Assembly: GCF_019428685.1 (NCBI RefSeq)
Contig: NZ_CP080096.1
Location: 3,308,004 to 3,372,003, forward strand
Reading direction: 5' to 3'
DNA length: 64,000 nucleotides
Origin: Paraburkholderia edwinii
GTDB taxonomy: Bacteria > Pseudomonadota > Gammaproteobacteria > Burkholderiales > Burkholderiaceae
Each line of letters opens with the position of its first letter. Position 1 is the stretch's first letter. The position numbers and the translations under genes were made by a program. The notes beneath the pieces are model-generated. The model had not been told where the DNA came from, ran no database searches, and worked only from the letters and a program-made list of their open reading frames with translations. Of this stretch, positions 21,228-31,727 are shown in pieces.

Positions 21228-22778
21228 TCATTCGACCGACAGCTGCAGATGCAGTTGTGAACGCGCGGTGCCGCCGTCGATCGCTTCGCTTGCCGCATCG
21301 CGGTCCGATTGCGCGGCCGGCGCGAGGCGCGCGAGTTCGACGCCATCGAGGTATTCGCTCGTCACGTCGCCGGTGATGTAGTTGCCGTCGAAACACGACG
21401 CGTCGAAATCCTTCAGCGCCGGGTTGATGTCGCGTACCGCGTTCTTCAGCGCGTCGACGTCCTGATACACGAGGTAATCGGCGCCGATCATGCGCGCGAC
21501 TTCGTCGTCCGTGCGGCCGTGCGCGACGAGTTCGCCGCGCGTCGGCATATCGATGCCGTACACGTTCGGGAATTTCACCGGCGGCGCCGCCGACGCAAAG
21601 ATCACCTTGTTCGCGCCCGCATGGCGCGCCATCTGCACGATTTCATGCGAGGTCGTGCCGCGCACGATCGAATCGTCGACGATCAGCACGTTCTTGCCCT
21701 TGAACTCGATGCCCATCGCGTTGAGCTTCTGGCGGACCGACTTCTTGCGCACGGCCTGGCCCGGCATGATAAACGTGCGGCCCACGTAGCGGTTCTTGAA
21801 GAAGCCTTCGCGATACTCGACGCCAAGCTTCGCGGCCACCTGCATCGCAGCCGGACGCGACGAATCGGGAATCGGCATCACGACGTCGATTTTCAGGTCT
21901 GCCGGCAGAACGCGCTTGATCTTCTCGGCGAGGTAATCGCCCATCCGCAGACGTGCGTTGTAGACGGGCACGCCATCGAGCACCGAGTCCGGACGCGCAA
22001 GATAGACGAGTTCGAAAATGCAGGGGTTCAGGCTCGCGTTCGTCGCGCACTGCTGCGCGTGGAAATTGCCTTCGAGGTCGATAAAGACCGCCTCGCCCGG
22101 CAGCACGTCGCGGACGAATTCGAAGCCAATGCCTTCGAGCGCCACCGATTCCGATGCGAGCATCCATTCGGTGCCGTGATCCGTCTCGAGCTTGCCGATA
22201 CACAGCGGGCGAATACCGAACGGGTCGCGGAAACCCACGAGGCCGTACCCGGCGATCAGCGACACGATCGCGTATGACCCGCGCACGCGACGATGCACGC
22301 CCGACACGGCCTTGAAGAGCGCCGACGGATCGAGTTCGAGGCCCGAGCTCGCGAGCTGCAGTTCGTGCGCGAACACGTTGAGCAGCACTTCGGTGTCGGA
22401 ATTCGTGTTGATGTGGCGGCGATCGACGCGGAACATCTCGTCTTTCAGTTGCGGCCAGTTCGTCAGGTTGCCGTTGTGCGCGAGGATGATGCCGAACGGC
22501 GCGTTCACGTAGAACGGCTGTGCTTCCTCTTCGCTCGATGCGGAACCCGCGGTCGGGTAGCGCACCTGGCCGATGCCGACCGTGCCCGGCAAGCTGCGCA
22601 TGTTGCGCGTGCGGAACACGTCGCGCACCATGCCGTTCGCCTTGTGCATGTGAAAGTTGTTGCCGTCCGCCGTCGCGATGCCGGCGGCGTCCTGACCGCG
22701 GTGCTGCAGCAGCAGCAGGCTGTCATAGATAAGCTGGTTGACCGGGGACTGGGAAACTACGCCTACGATGCCGCACAT
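21228..22778 (-). CDS. purF: Amidophosphoribosyltransferase
   Basis: PurF commits PRPP to purine synthesis by replacing pyrophosphate with ammonia from glutamine. The protein (516 aa) starts MCGIVGVV, so Cys2 becomes the N-terminal nucleophile of the glutaminase (Ntn) domain after Met removal. The glutaminase domain covers about 2-250 (HRGQDAAGI, IGQVRYPTAG, LAHNGNLTN); the phosphoribosyltransferase domain has the PRPP loop VLIVDDSIVRGTTS at about 364-377. GAAGGA upstream of the ATG is a good ribosome binding site. It follows cvpA by 69 bp; the cvpA-purF pairing is classical and also occurs in E. coli. Confidence 0.96.
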   Translation of the reverse strand: MCGIVGVVSQSPVNQLIYDSLLLLQHRGQDAAGIATADGNNFHMHKANGMVRDVFRTRNMRSLPGTVGIGQVRYPTAGSASSEEEAQPFYVNAPFGIILAHNGNLTNWPQLKDEMFRVDRRHINTNSDTEVLLNVFAHELQLASSGLELDPSALFKAVSGVHRRVRGSYAIVSLIAGYGLVGFRDPFGIRPLCIGKLETDHGTEWMLASESVALEGIGFEFVRDVLPGEAVFIDLEGNFHAQQCATNASLNPCIFELVYLARPDSVLDGVPVYNARLRMGDYLAEKIKRVLPADLKIDVVMPIPDSSRPAAMQVAAKLGVEYREGFFKNRYVGRTFIMPGQAVRKKSVRQKLNAMGIEFKGKNVLIVDDSIVRGTTSHEIVQMARHAGANKVIFASAAPPVKFPNVYGIDMPTRGELVAHGRTDDEVARMIGADYLVYQDVDALKNAVRDINPALKDFDASCFDGNYITGDVTSEYLDGVELARLAPAAQSDRDAASEAIDGGTARSQLHLQLSVE

Positions 22779-22847
22779 GGCATGTCCTTCAAAGGTACGA
22801 AATTCGTTTCGGCGGCCGGCTTGCTTGCGCCGGCGTGCCGCCGCGCT

Positions 22848-23402
22848 TCACGGGCCGGAGGCCGCGGTGTTGCCCGCAGTGCTACCGTTTGCTCCGGCAC
22901 CCGCGTCGCCCACATGGACGTACGCCGCAATGGCGTCCGGAAGCAACGGCTTCAACTCTCGCACGCCCTGCTCCGCATACGGCCGCAGCAACGCGTTACG
23001 CCAGAATGCCTGCTGGGGCAGTTCGGTCAGTCCTGCAAGCGCGACCAGAACCAGCACCAGAATGACCCCGCGCACGAGGCCGAACATCAATCCGAGCGAG
23101 CGGTCGATGCCGCTCAATCCCGATACCTGCACGAGGCGACTGAGCAAGGCATTTGCCACGCCCGCCACCAGCATGACCGCAATCACGATGACCGCAAATG
23201 CGAGCAGCCATTGTGTCAGCGCGCCGCCCGGCCAATGCTCGGGCATGTACGGCACGACCAGCCCGACAAACCGGCACGCAATCAGAAACGCCACGATCCA
23301 GCCGATCAGCCCGAAGATCTCGGACAGAAAGCCGCGCCACGTGCCGCGCAGCGCTGACAGGCCGATCACCGCCATAACAGCGTAGTCGAACGCGGTGAAC
23401 AT
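22848..23402 (-). CDS. cvpA: CvpA family inner-membrane protein
   Basis: A 184-aa membrane protein with four hydrophobic segments (about 5-25, 28-48, 63-88 and 103-125) and the CvpA signature FDYAVMAVIGLSALRGTWRGF at the N-terminus. The C-terminal ~25 residues are Gly/Ala-rich. E. coli CvpA is needed for colicin V production and influences envelope stress tolerance; its molecular activity is not settled. It begins 7 bp after the SPOR gene and precedes purF. Confidence 0.9.
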   Translation of the reverse strand: MFTAFDYAVMAVIGLSALRGTWRGFLSEIFGLIGWIVAFLIACRFVGLVVPYMPEHWPGGALTQWLLAFAVIVIAVMLVAGVANALLSRLVQVSGLSGIDRSLGLMFGLVRGVILVLVLVALAGLTELPQQAFWRNALLRPYAEQGVRELKPLLPDAIAAYVHVGDAGAGANGSTAGNTAASGP

Positions 23403-23409
23403 CGCTGGC

Positions 23410-24480
23410 TTATTGAGCCGAGCCGTTGTTCGCGCCCGACGTCAAGCCGGCTTCACGAACCTTCGCTATCGCTGCCGACGCCGCCGCGCGGTCCGCGAAC
23501 GGTCCTGCGCGCAGCAATGTTCGCGTCGAACCGTCAGCTTGCTTCCGCTTTTCGAGATATGCGGGCACACCGGCCGCTTTCAACTTGCTGGCCCAATTGC
23601 GCGCGTTTGCATCATCGGTAAACGAACCCAGTTGCACCGCGAAGCGGCTGCCCGGCGGCGCCGTCGGCGTGCCGGAATCGGCCAGCGCGGCTGCCGCGCC
23701 TGGCGTGGTGTTCGCGGAGGATTCCGCCGATGCCGTCTGCGTTGCCTGAGTTGTTGCCTGAGTTGCCGATTGCGTCGATTTCGTTGCCGGGGCGGTGTTC
23801 GCCGCTGCAGTTTGCGTGTGCGTTTGCGCTTGCGTGGACTTCGCCGCCGGTTTCGCCGCGGCAGCTGCGTTGTTCGCGGCCGTTACCGGCGCTTGCTGAA
23901 CTTTGCCCGCGGACTGCGTTGGCTGTTGCGCCTGCTTGCCCGCGCCCTCACCCTGCGCTTGCGTCTGTGTCGCTGCGCTGCGGCTCGACGACCCGTTGGC
24001 CGCGGTCGCGACGTTTGTCGACGGTGACTCGCTGGACGGCGCCGGCGCGCCTTGCACGCCCGCTGCCGCGCCCTGCGCACCTTCCGGCGCGGCCGGGTTA
24101 TCGGGTGCGACGCCCGCCTGGGTGTCCTGCGGATCCTGCACGCGCGCCCGCGATACAGGGCGGCTCGGAATATCGATTGAAATATCGTCGGTGACGGGTT
24201 TCGGGTGCGAATCGAGCACCATCGGCAGAATCACGACCGCCGCGACCACCAGCGCGATCGCGCCGACCAGCCGCCGCCGTGCGCGCTGCTTTTCCGGCAA
24301 GGTGGGATCGAGCAGCATCGCGTCCGCGTCGCCGGCCCGTTCGGCGCGCCGGGTTCGCCTTTCGACGCGCTCGCCACGATCGGCCGCGCTTGAGCTCCTG
24401 TTTGAGCCCCGTCTGGGACTGGAATCTGCACCGCGCCGGTTGGGCGCGCCGTCTTTCTTGCCGAACGAGAAAATTGCCAT
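23410..24480 (-). CDS. SPOR-domain cell-division protein (DedD/FtsN-like)
   Basis: A 356-aa bitopic protein. A basic, Ser/Arg-rich cytoplasmic N-terminus (1-67) precedes one membrane segment (about 70-88; LVGAIALVVAAVVILPMVL), then a long Ala/Gln/Thr-rich periplasmic linker (about 110-275) and a C-terminal SPOR domain (about 278-350; RFAVQLGSFTDDANARNWASKLKA). SPOR domains bind denuded glycan strands at the division septum. The position between folC and cvpA is that of E. coli dedD, so DedD-like is the likely label. AAGG precedes the ATG. The low-complexity linker is expected to vary in length between strains. Confidence 0.85.
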   Translation of the reverse strand: MAIFSFGKKDGAPNRRGADSSPRRGSNRSSSAADRGERVERRTRRAERAGDADAMLLDPTLPEKQRARRRLVGAIALVVAAVVILPMVLDSHPKPVTDDISIDIPSRPVSRARVQDPQDTQAGVAPDNPAAPEGAQGAAAGVQGAPAPSSESPSTNVATAANGSSSRSAATQTQAQGEGAGKQAQQPTQSAGKVQQAPVTAANNAAAAAKPAAKSTQAQTHTQTAAANTAPATKSTQSATQATTQATQTASAESSANTTPGAAAALADSGTPTAPPGSRFAVQLGSFTDDANARNWASKLKAAGVPAYLEKRKQADGSTRTLLRAGPFADRAAASAAIAKVREAGLTSGANNGSAQ

Positions 24481-24508
24481 GAATGCCTTGGTTCGAGGCT
24501 GCCCGCGT

Positions 24509-25819
24509 TCAGTGTTGCTGCGATTTCCGCCAGGCCATCACGCCCGCAACGGTAAAGAAACTTCCGAAAACGATAATTCTATCATTGTCGGAGGCCCGTT
24601 TTAGCGCATCCTGAAATGCTTCCGAAGCCGACGCGAAGCGCGTGATGCTGCTGTCCGCGCCGTCAGCAACGCCCGCGTCGCGCAACGCGGCCTCCAGTTG
24701 CTCCGCCGAGGCGCCGCGCGGCGTCGGCAGGTCGGTCACGCACCAGTGGTCGATTTCGCCTTTCAGGTGTGCGAGCACGCCTGCAATGTCCTTGTCGCGC
24801 ATCGAGCCGAACACCGCGTAAGTGTACGGAAAATAGCCCATATTGCCGAGATTTTGCGCGAGCACGGCCGCCGCGTGTGGGTTATGCCCAACGTCGAGCA
24901 CAATCGACGGCTTGCCCGGCAAGACCTGAAACCGGCCCGGCAATTCGACGTTCGCCAGACCAAGACGGATATCCTGCGCGGAAACCGGCAGGCGGTCGCG
25001 CAGCGCTTCAAGCCCTGCCAGCGCCGCCGACGTGTTGATCAGCTGATTGGCGCCGCGCAACGCCGGATACGCGAGCGCCGAGCGGCGCAGCGTGCGGCCG
25101 ACGTAATTCCACTGCTGGCGTTCACTGCCCGCCTGGCCCTCGTAGCGAAAATCCTTGCCGAACAGCCACAGATCGGCGCCGATCGTGTGCGCATGGTCGA
25201 TCAAGGTTTGCGGCGGCAGCGGATCGGCGCAAATTGCCGGCCGTCCCGCGCGGAAAATACCGGCCTTCTCGAACGCGATCTTCTCGCGCGTATCGCCGAG
25301 GTATTCGGTGTGATCGATGTCGATGCTCGTGATGATCGCGCAATCGGCATCGAGAATATTGACTGCGTCGAGGCGGCCGCCAAGGCCTACTTCCATGACC
25401 ACCGCGTCGAGGCCGCGCGAGGCGAACAGTTGCATGATCGCGAGCGTCGTGAATTCGAAGTACGTCAGCGACGGCGGCTCATCGAGACTCATGCGCGCCC
25501 GTTCGACGGCTTCGAAGTGCGGTAGCAGATCGGCGTCGCTCGCGTTCTCGCCGTTCACGCGGGCGCGCTCGTTGAACGACAGCAAGTGCGGCGACGTGTG
25601 GCAACCGACCGTGTAGCCGGCGCGCAGCAGGATCGACTCGAGAATCGCGCAGGTCGACCCTTTGCCGTTGGTGCCGCCGACGGTGATTACGGGGCACGCG
25701 AACGACAGCTGCAATGCATCGCGAACCCGGCTGATCCGCTCGAGGCCCATATCGATACCGACCGGATGCGCAGTTTCGAGATGCGTGAGCCACGCATCGA
25801 GGGTGGGGAATGTGGTCAT
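24509..25819 (-). CDS. folC: Bifunctional dihydrofolate synthase / folylpolyglutamate synthase
   Basis: FolC adds glutamate to dihydropteroate and to tetrahydrofolates. The 436-aa Mur-ligase-like protein has an ATP loop GGTNGKGST at 48-56, the TSPHLLSFNERARVNG motif, VGLGGRLDAVN and the C-terminal-domain motif VLDVGHNPHA. I choose ATG 25819 (MTTFPTLDAWL); a longer frame from a TTG at 25855 adds 12 residues with no family resemblance. Ribosome binding site is weak. Located 28 bp upstream of the SPOR gene and downstream of accD, the same order as in E. coli (accD-folC-dedD-cvpA-purF). Confidence 0.94.
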   Translation of the reverse strand: MTTFPTLDAWLTHLETAHPVGIDMGLERISRVRDALQLSFACPVITVGGTNGKGSTCAILESILLRAGYTVGCHTSPHLLSFNERARVNGENASDADLLPHFEAVERARMSLDEPPSLTYFEFTTLAIMQLFASRGLDAVVMEVGLGGRLDAVNILDADCAIITSIDIDHTEYLGDTREKIAFEKAGIFRAGRPAICADPLPPQTLIDHAHTIGADLWLFGKDFRYEGQAGSERQQWNYVGRTLRRSALAYPALRGANQLINTSAALAGLEALRDRLPVSAQDIRLGLANVELPGRFQVLPGKPSIVLDVGHNPHAAAVLAQNLGNMGYFPYTYAVFGSMRDKDIAGVLAHLKGEIDHWCVTDLPTPRGASAEQLEAALRDAGVADGADSSITRFASASEAFQDALKRASDNDRIIVFGSFFTVAGVMAWRKSQQH

Positions 25820-26041
25820 CGAATCAAGCGGGAATGCGGGGAGTGCGGTCCGCAATTATCCCGGAAACGACAACGCGCCGCTTGCCTGTCGCTCGCGGCG
25901 CGTTGTCTGTTGTTCGCTGGGGCGTGTGCCCGCTCGCCTGCGGCAGTGTTTCCGCGCGCGCGGCGTGGTTTCCGGCCGTGGTGTGCGCGAAGCTCGCAAC
26001 ATCGCGGCGCCCAGCTTATCGCTTTGGCAACCGCCCTATCG

Positions 26042-26914
<873 letters not shown>

Positions 26915-26935
26915 GATTGATTTTCTCCGGGCCTT

Positions 26936-26979
26936 CGGTACGCGCTACCTCTCGCGCAATGCGCGCAAAACGCGTACCG
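26936..26979. repeat. Nested inverted repeat between trpA and accD
   Basis: CGGTACGCG at 26936-26944 pairs with CGCGTACCG at 26971-26979, and a smaller GCGC/GCGC hairpin lies inside. No T tract follows on either strand, so it looks more like an mRNA-stabilising or processing hairpin than an intrinsic terminator. Confidence 0.55.
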
Positions 26980-27013
26980 ACGGCCTTGTTTCTGATGTTG
27001 ATCGATTGCCGGA

Positions 27014-27835
27014 TCAGGCTGTGCGGGCGCCCGCACCAATCGAATCGATTGCCTGACGGATTTCCCGGATAAACCGGGTCAGCGATTCGGCGGCGGCTTC
27101 GGGAGCCGCGTCTTCGAGCAGATTGACGATCCGGCTGCCGATCACGACTGCATCGGAGACTTCCGCCACTGCACGCGCCGATTGCGCATCGCGGATGCCG
27201 AATCCGACCCCAACCGGAAGCGATACCCGCGACTTGATGGCCGGGATTTTACCTGCAATATCAAGAACGTCCAGATGTCCGGCGCCGGTCACGCCTTTTA
27301 GCGACACGTAATAGACGTAGCCGCTCGCCACGCGGCCGACCGCCGCGATGCGCTCGTCGGTCGAGGTCGGCGCGAGCAGGAAGATCGGATCGATGCCGGC
27401 GGCCTTCATTTTCTCGGCGAACGGCGCACATTCTTCGGGCGGATAGTCGACGACCAGCACGCCGTCCACACCCACCTCGGTGGCGGCCTTGGCGAACGCT
27501 TCCGCGCCGATGCGCTCGATCGGATTCGCGTAGCCCATCAGCACGATCGGCGTCTTGTCGTCCTTCTCGCGGAAACGCTTGACGTCAGCCAGCACGTCGC
27601 GCAGCGTCACGCCTTTCGCGAGCGCGCGCTCGGACGAGCGCTGGATGACCGGACCGTCCGCCATCGGGTCTGAAAACGGCACGCCGAGCTCGATGACGTC
27701 GGCGCCGCCCGCGACAAGCGCGTGCATGAATTCGACGGTGCGCTTCGGATCGGGATCGCCCGCCGTGATGAACGGGATCAGGCCTTTGCGCTTCTGTGCG
27801 GCAAGCGCCGCGAATGTCTGGTTGATTCGGGACAT
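27014..27835 (-). CDS. trpA: Tryptophan synthase alpha subunit
   Basis: TrpA cleaves indole-3-glycerol phosphate to indole, channelled to TrpB. The protein (273 aa) carries the catalytic pair E49 and D60 ([16 protein letters not shown]) at the same residue numbers as the Salmonella enzyme, which supports ATG 27835 as the start; a longer frame to 27895 adds 20 unrelated residues. The downstream half shows [12 protein letters not shown] and [12 protein letters not shown]. An 85-bp gap separates it from the upstream DNA methyltransferase gene, which itself separates trpA from trpB. Confidence 0.96.
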   Translation of the reverse strand: MSRINQTFAALAAQKRKGLIPFITAGDPDPKRTVEFMHALVAGGADVIELGVPFSDPMADGPVIQRSSERALAKGVTLRDVLADVKRFREKDDKTPIVLMGYANPIERIGAEAFAKAATEVGVDGVLVVDYPPEECAPFAEKMKAAGIDPIFLLAPTSTDERIAAVGRVASGYVYYVSLKGVTGAGHLDVLDIAGKIPAIKSRVSLPVGVGFGIRDAQSARAVAEVSDAVVIGSRIVNLLEDAAPEAAAESLTRFIREIRQAIDSIGAGARTA

Positions 27836-27920
27836 GTTGATTTTCTCGAAGTCGATTAACTGCGCGTTTTTCCGGCTAGCGGGTGAGTAACCCAATGGTC
27901 CATCCGCGTTCGGCGCTCGA

Positions 27921-28853
27921 TTATGCCGATGCCGCGGACGCTACCGAAGCCGCTGCCAAACTGACGCGTTCTCGCGCTATCGCGCAGTAACTTTCATTGA
28001 TCTCATAGCCGACGAACTGGCGCTGCTGACGCGCGCAAGCCACTGCCGTGGTGCCACTTCCCATAAACGGATCGAGCACGCGGCCGCCCGGCGGGCAGCT
28101 GGCGAGCACCATCCGCTCGACGATTTCCAACGGCTTCTGGGTCGGATGATCGACCCGCTCGGCATGCTGCCGATGCAGGCGCGACACCGACCAGACGTCT
28201 TTCGGGTTGTAGCCCATCTCCAGCCACTTGCTGCCTTCGAACAACTTGCGCGAACGCGCCTTCTTCGTGGCCGCATCGTACGGGATACGGACGGGATCGA
28301 GATCGAAATAGTAGTCTTTCGACACCGCGAACAGACCGATGTTGTCGTGCACCGACGTGAAACGCCGCGTCGTGCCGCCCATGCTCGGTACGCGCCGATC
28401 CCAGATGATTTCGTTGACCATCGTGAGTTTTGTCTTCAGAAAGCAGAAGATCTCGGGCGCGTACTGCCACGTGCAGAAGATATACAGCGAACCGGTCGGC
28501 TTGAGCTTGGGAATCGACAGTTCGAGCCACTCGCGCGTCCAGGCGAGAAAATCGTCGCCCGAACGCATGTCGGAGTCGTTGCCGTAGTCCTTGCCGAGCC
28601 CGTACGGCGGATCGGCAAGAATCAGGTCGATCGACTGGTCCGGCAGGTTCGCCGCATCGGTCAGGAAGTCGCGGTTGCGAAGTTCGATCGCGGCCGGCAC
28701 CGGCAACAGCACCGCAGGCGCGGCAGGCGGCATGACCGCAGGTGCGGCGACCTGCGCAACCGGTTGTTCCGCGACCGGTTGCGCGGCGGCTTGCCCCACC
28801 TCTGCCGCAGCGGTGTCGAGCGCTGGCTGCGATTCCTCGAACTCGTCGCGCAT
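27921..28853 (-). CDS. Site-specific DNA methyltransferase (beta-class N6-A/N4-C), apparently orphan
   Basis: A 310-aa protein. After an Ala/Val/Pro/Gln-rich N-terminal extension (1-55), the methyltransferase core shows catalytic DPPY at 81-84, the long target-recognition stretch, [14 protein letters not shown], and the SAM-binding [12 protein letters not shown] at 261-272. DPPY first and FxGxG last is the beta-class order. No restriction endonuclease is nearby, so it looks like a solitary regulatory methylase. Its siting between trpB (11-bp gap) and trpA is unusual but, as I recall, conserved in Burkholderia; the B. cenocepacia counterpart on chromosome 2 has been linked to GTWWAC methylation. 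That specificity is a recollection and cannot be read from this sequence. Confidence 0.88.
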   Translation of the reverse strand: MRDEFEESQPALDTAAAEVGQAAAQPVAEQPVAQVAAPAVMPPAAPAVLLPVPAAIELRNRDFLTDAANLPDQSIDLILADPPYGLGKDYGNDSDMRSGDDFLAWTREWLELSIPKLKPTGSLYIFCTWQYAPEIFCFLKTKLTMVNEIIWDRRVPSMGGTTRRFTSVHDNIGLFAVSKDYYFDLDPVRIPYDAATKKARSRKLFEGSKWLEMGYNPKDVWSVSRLHRQHAERVDHPTQKPLEIVERMVLASCPPGGRVLDPFMGSGTTAVACARQQRQFVGYEINESYCAIARERVSLAAASVASAASA

Positions 28854-28864
28854 CGCCGCGGCGC

Positions 28865-30058
28865 TCAGAACTTGATACCCGATCGCTCGGCGACCGTGTG
28901 CATGTCCTTGTCGCCACGGCCCGACAGGTTGACCAGCAGGACCTTGTCCTTCGGCAGCGTCGGGGCGAGTTTCGTCGCATATGCCAGCGCGTGGCTCGAT
29001 TCGAGCGCGGGGATGATCCCCTCAATGCGGCAGCAGTCGTGAAACGCCTTGAGCGCGTCCTCGTCGGTGATCGCGACGTATTGCGCGCGGCCGCTATCCT
29101 TGAGCCACGCGTGCTCGGGGCCCACGCCCGGGTAGTCGAGACCGGCCGAGATCGAATGCGTTTCGATGATCTGGCCGTTTTCGTCCTGCAGCAGGTACGT
29201 GCGGTTGCCGTGCAGCACGCCCGGCGTGCCGCCCGTCAGCGACGCCGCGTGGCGGCCCGTGTCGATGCCGTCGCCGGCCGCTTCGACGCCGACCAGCTGC
29301 ACCGATTTGTCTTCGATATACGGGTAGAAGATGCCCATCGCGTTCGAACCGCCGCCAATGCACGCGATCACCGCATCCGGCTGGCGGCCAACCAGCTCGG
29401 GCATCTGCACCTTGCATTCGTCGCCGATCACGCGCTGGAAGTCGCGCACCATCATCGGGTACGGATGCGGGCCGGCCACCGTGCCGATGATGTAGAACGT
29501 GTTTTCGACGTTGGTGACCCAGTCGCGCATCGCTTCGTTCAGCGCATCTTTCAGCGTGCGCGAGCCCGATTCGACGGGCACCACGGTCGCGCCGAGCAGC
29601 TTCATGCGATACACGTTGGCGGCCTGCCGGTGCACATCCTCGACGCCCATGTAGACCACGCATTCCATGCCGAAGCGTGCGGCGATCGTCGCGGTCGCGA
29701 CGCCGTGCTGGCCGGCGCCCGTTTCCGCGATCACGCGCGGCTTGCCCATGCGTTTCGCGAGCAGCGCCTGGCCGATCACGTTGTTCACCTTGTGGGCGCC
29801 GGTGTGGTTCAGGTCTTCGCGCTTCAGATAGATCTGCGCGCCGCCGAGCAGTTCGCTCCAACGCTGCGCGTGATAAACCGGGGAAGGACGACCGACGAAG
29901 TGCTTCAGTTCGCGCTGATATTCGGCGATGAAGTCCGGATCGGTCTGGGATTTCTCGTAGGCGATGCGCAGTTCTTCGAGCGCATGCATGAGGGTTTCAG
30001 CGACGAACACGCCGCCGTACTGGCCGAAGTGGCCTCGTTCATCAGGTAAGTTGTACAT
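28865..30058 (-). CDS. trpB: Tryptophan synthase beta subunit
   Basis: TrpB condenses indole with serine to tryptophan. The 397-aa PLP enzyme begins [21 protein letters not shown]; the cofactor lysine is K90 in [10 protein letters not shown], with [11 protein letters not shown] and the phosphate-binding GGGSNAMG present. ATG 30058 is chosen by family N-terminus; an upstream in-frame extension to 30121 would collide with the trpF stop region. It starts 59 bp after trpF and is followed by the methyltransferase rather than directly by trpA. Confidence 0.97.
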   Translation of the reverse strand: MYNLPDERGHFGQYGGVFVAETLMHALEELRIAYEKSQTDPDFIAEYQRELKHFVGRPSPVYHAQRWSELLGGAQIYLKREDLNHTGAHKVNNVIGQALLAKRMGKPRVIAETGAGQHGVATATIAARFGMECVVYMGVEDVHRQAANVYRMKLLGATVVPVESGSRTLKDALNEAMRDWVTNVENTFYIIGTVAGPHPYPMMVRDFQRVIGDECKVQMPELVGRQPDAVIACIGGGSNAMGIFYPYIEDKSVQLVGVEAAGDGIDTGRHAASLTGGTPGVLHGNRTYLLQDENGQIIETHSISAGLDYPGVGPEHAWLKDSGRAQYVAITDEDALKAFHDCCRIEGIIPALESSHALAYATKLAPTLPKDKVLLVNLSGRGDKDMHTVAERSGIKF

Positions 30059-30117
30059 TTCCGTCACTCGTTTCAGTATGCCGGGCCGGCGTCTATTGAA
30101 CGCCTGCGCGGCCTGAA

Positions 30118-30855
30118 TCATCCAGCGTCCGCTTGTCTGACTGCGTGTACGAACGCCGCCATCCGGGCGTGATCTTTCACGCCCTTGGCGCCCTGCACTT
30201 CGATGCCGCTCGAGACATCGACCGCATACGGGCGCACACGGCGTATCGCTTCACCGACGTTTTGCGCGTTCAACCCACCACTCAAAACGGCCCGACGCGC
30301 GAGCTCTGCTGGAATAAGTGACCAATCGAAAACCTTCCCGCCGCCGCCATAGCCTTCGACATGCGTGTCGAACAGAAGACCACTGGCAGCTGAATAGTTA
30401 AGCGCCGATTTTACCAAATCGCCCGGCCGAGTATCAGGCTCAATACGCAGCGCGCGCAACCATGGCAAACCCGCGACGCTCGCGAGCGCCTCGCATTGCT
30501 CGGGCGTTTCGTCGCCGTGGAATTGCAGCAGCGACAGCGGCACGTCGCAGACGACGTCACGCACCCAATCCGGTGTCGCATTGACGAACAGCCCGACCAC
30601 CGACAGAAACGGCGGCACATTGCGCGTCAGTTCGACCGCCTGAGCGATGCTTAGCGCGCGCGGGCTCGGCGGGTAGAACACAAGGCCGATCGCGTCCGCG
30701 CCAAGATCGACCGCGCAGTCGACGTCGGATGGCTTCGACAGGCCGCATAGCTTGATGCGCGTGCGACGCGGGACGGTGGCCGCGGCGCTTGCCGGCGGGG
30801 TTGCCTCTGCAGTGCCGGCTTGCACCGGCTCGTTCGAAGGAGTTGCGTTCTTCAT
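30118..30855 (-). CDS. trpF: Phosphoribosylanthranilate isomerase
   Basis: TrpF converts phosphoribosylanthranilate to CdRP. The TIM barrel begins with [12 protein letters not shown] (catalytic Cys37); [17 protein letters not shown] contains the catalytic Asp, and [10 protein letters not shown] and [14 protein letters not shown] form the phosphate site. The protein (245 aa) has a ~30-residue Ala/Pro/Thr-rich N-terminal extension before the barrel. The ATG at 30855 overlaps the truA stop as ATGA, strong support for this start and for coupling. Confidence 0.95.
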   Translation of the reverse strand: MKNATPSNEPVQAGTAEATPPASAAATVPRRTRIKLCGLSKPSDVDCAVDLGADAIGLVFYPPSPRALSIAQAVELTRNVPPFLSVVGLFVNATPDWVRDVVCDVPLSLLQFHGDETPEQCEALASVAGLPWLRALRIEPDTRPGDLVKSALNYSAASGLLFDTHVEGYGGGGKVFDWSLIPAELARRAVLSGGLNAQNVGEAIRRVRPYAVDVSSGIEVQGAKGVKDHARMAAFVHAVRQADAG

Positions 30856-31727
30856 GGTTGCGATTTGTCGTCGTTCCAGACATGTGCCCACGGCACGCTG
30901 CCGACCGGCGCGGCCGGCACCGCGAACTCGTCGGGGTAGCCCACCTGCGCGAGATACAGTCCGTCGGGCATGAAGGTCGGCGCGGCGATGTTGCGGTCAC
31001 GGCTTGCCAGCACATCGGCGAGCCAGTCGACAGGATAACGCCCGCGCCCGATCGCGACGAGGCAGCCCATCAGGTTACGCACCATGTGATGCAGGAATGC
31101 GTTCGCGCGGAACCGGAAATGGATGAAGTCGCCGTCGCGGCGGATGTCGATCTGATACAGGTGTTTGACCGGTGTCTTGGCCTGGCATTCAGACGAACGG
31201 AACGCCGAAAAATCGTGCTCGCCGATCAAGTATGTGGCCGCGGCGCGCATGGCGTCGATCTCGAGCGGCGTGTGGATCCAGCCCGCGCGGCCGGAGAGCA
31301 TCGGCGAGCGCACCGGGTTCACGTACAGCACGTAGTAGTAGGTACGCTCGAAGGCCGAAAAACGCGCGTGGAACGTGTCCGGCATCGGCTTCGCCCACTG
31401 GACCGCGACCGTCGACGGCAGGAACGCATTCGTCCCGCGCACCCACGAGAACTCGGCGCGGTCGAGTTCGGTGTCGAAATGGACCACCTGGCCAAGCCCA
31501 TGCACGCCGGTGTCCGTGCGGCCTGCGACGATGGTCTGCAGCGGCGTCTGCGCGAATTCGCGCAGCGCGCGCTCGAGTTCATCCTGCACGGTCTTGCCGT
31601 GCGGTTGGGATTGCCAGCCGCAAAATGCGGCGCCGTCGTATTGAACACCGAGGGCTATGCGGGTTACTGCGCGGGTCACTGACTCAGTCACTGAGTCCGT
31701 CACTGAGCGGGTCACTGCGCGCGTCAC
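30852..31727 (-). CDS. truA: tRNA pseudouridine(38-40) synthase with a repeated N-terminal leader
   Basis: TruA isomerises uridines 38-40 in the tRNA anticodon arm. The catalytic Asp is in [10 protein letters not shown] (D72 of the 291-aa frame), with [13 protein letters not shown] and [16 protein letters not shown] also typical. The usual TruA start is just before [10 protein letters not shown]. Here about 22 extra residues made of [16 protein letters not shown] repeats precede it. The GTG at 31727 overlaps the fimV stop as GTGA, so it is the formal start, but four further GTG codons in the repeats could serve equally. Confidence 0.93.
   Translation of the reverse strand: MTRAVTRSVTDSVTESVTRAVTRIALGVQYDGAAFCGWQSQPHGKTVQDELERALREFAQTPLQTIVAGRTDTGVHGLGQVVHFDTELDRAEFSWVRGTNAFLPSTVAVQWAKPMPDTFHARFSAFERTYYYVLYVNPVRSPMLSGRAGWIHTPLEIDAMRAAATYLIGEHDFSAFRSSECQAKTPVKHLYQIDIRRDGDFIHFRFRANAFLHHMVRNLMGCLVAIGRGRYPVDWLADVLASRDRNIAAPTFMPDGLYLAQVGYPDEFAVPAAPVGSVPWAHVWNDDKSQP
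31656..31727 (-). repeat. Six 12-bp tandem repeats at the start of truA
   Basis: On the minus strand each unit reads GTGACnnnnnCA or a near variant (last unit GTAACCCGCATA). They encode [20 protein letters not shown] and VTRI. Five of the six units contain an in-frame GTG, a possible start codon. Confidence 0.9.
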
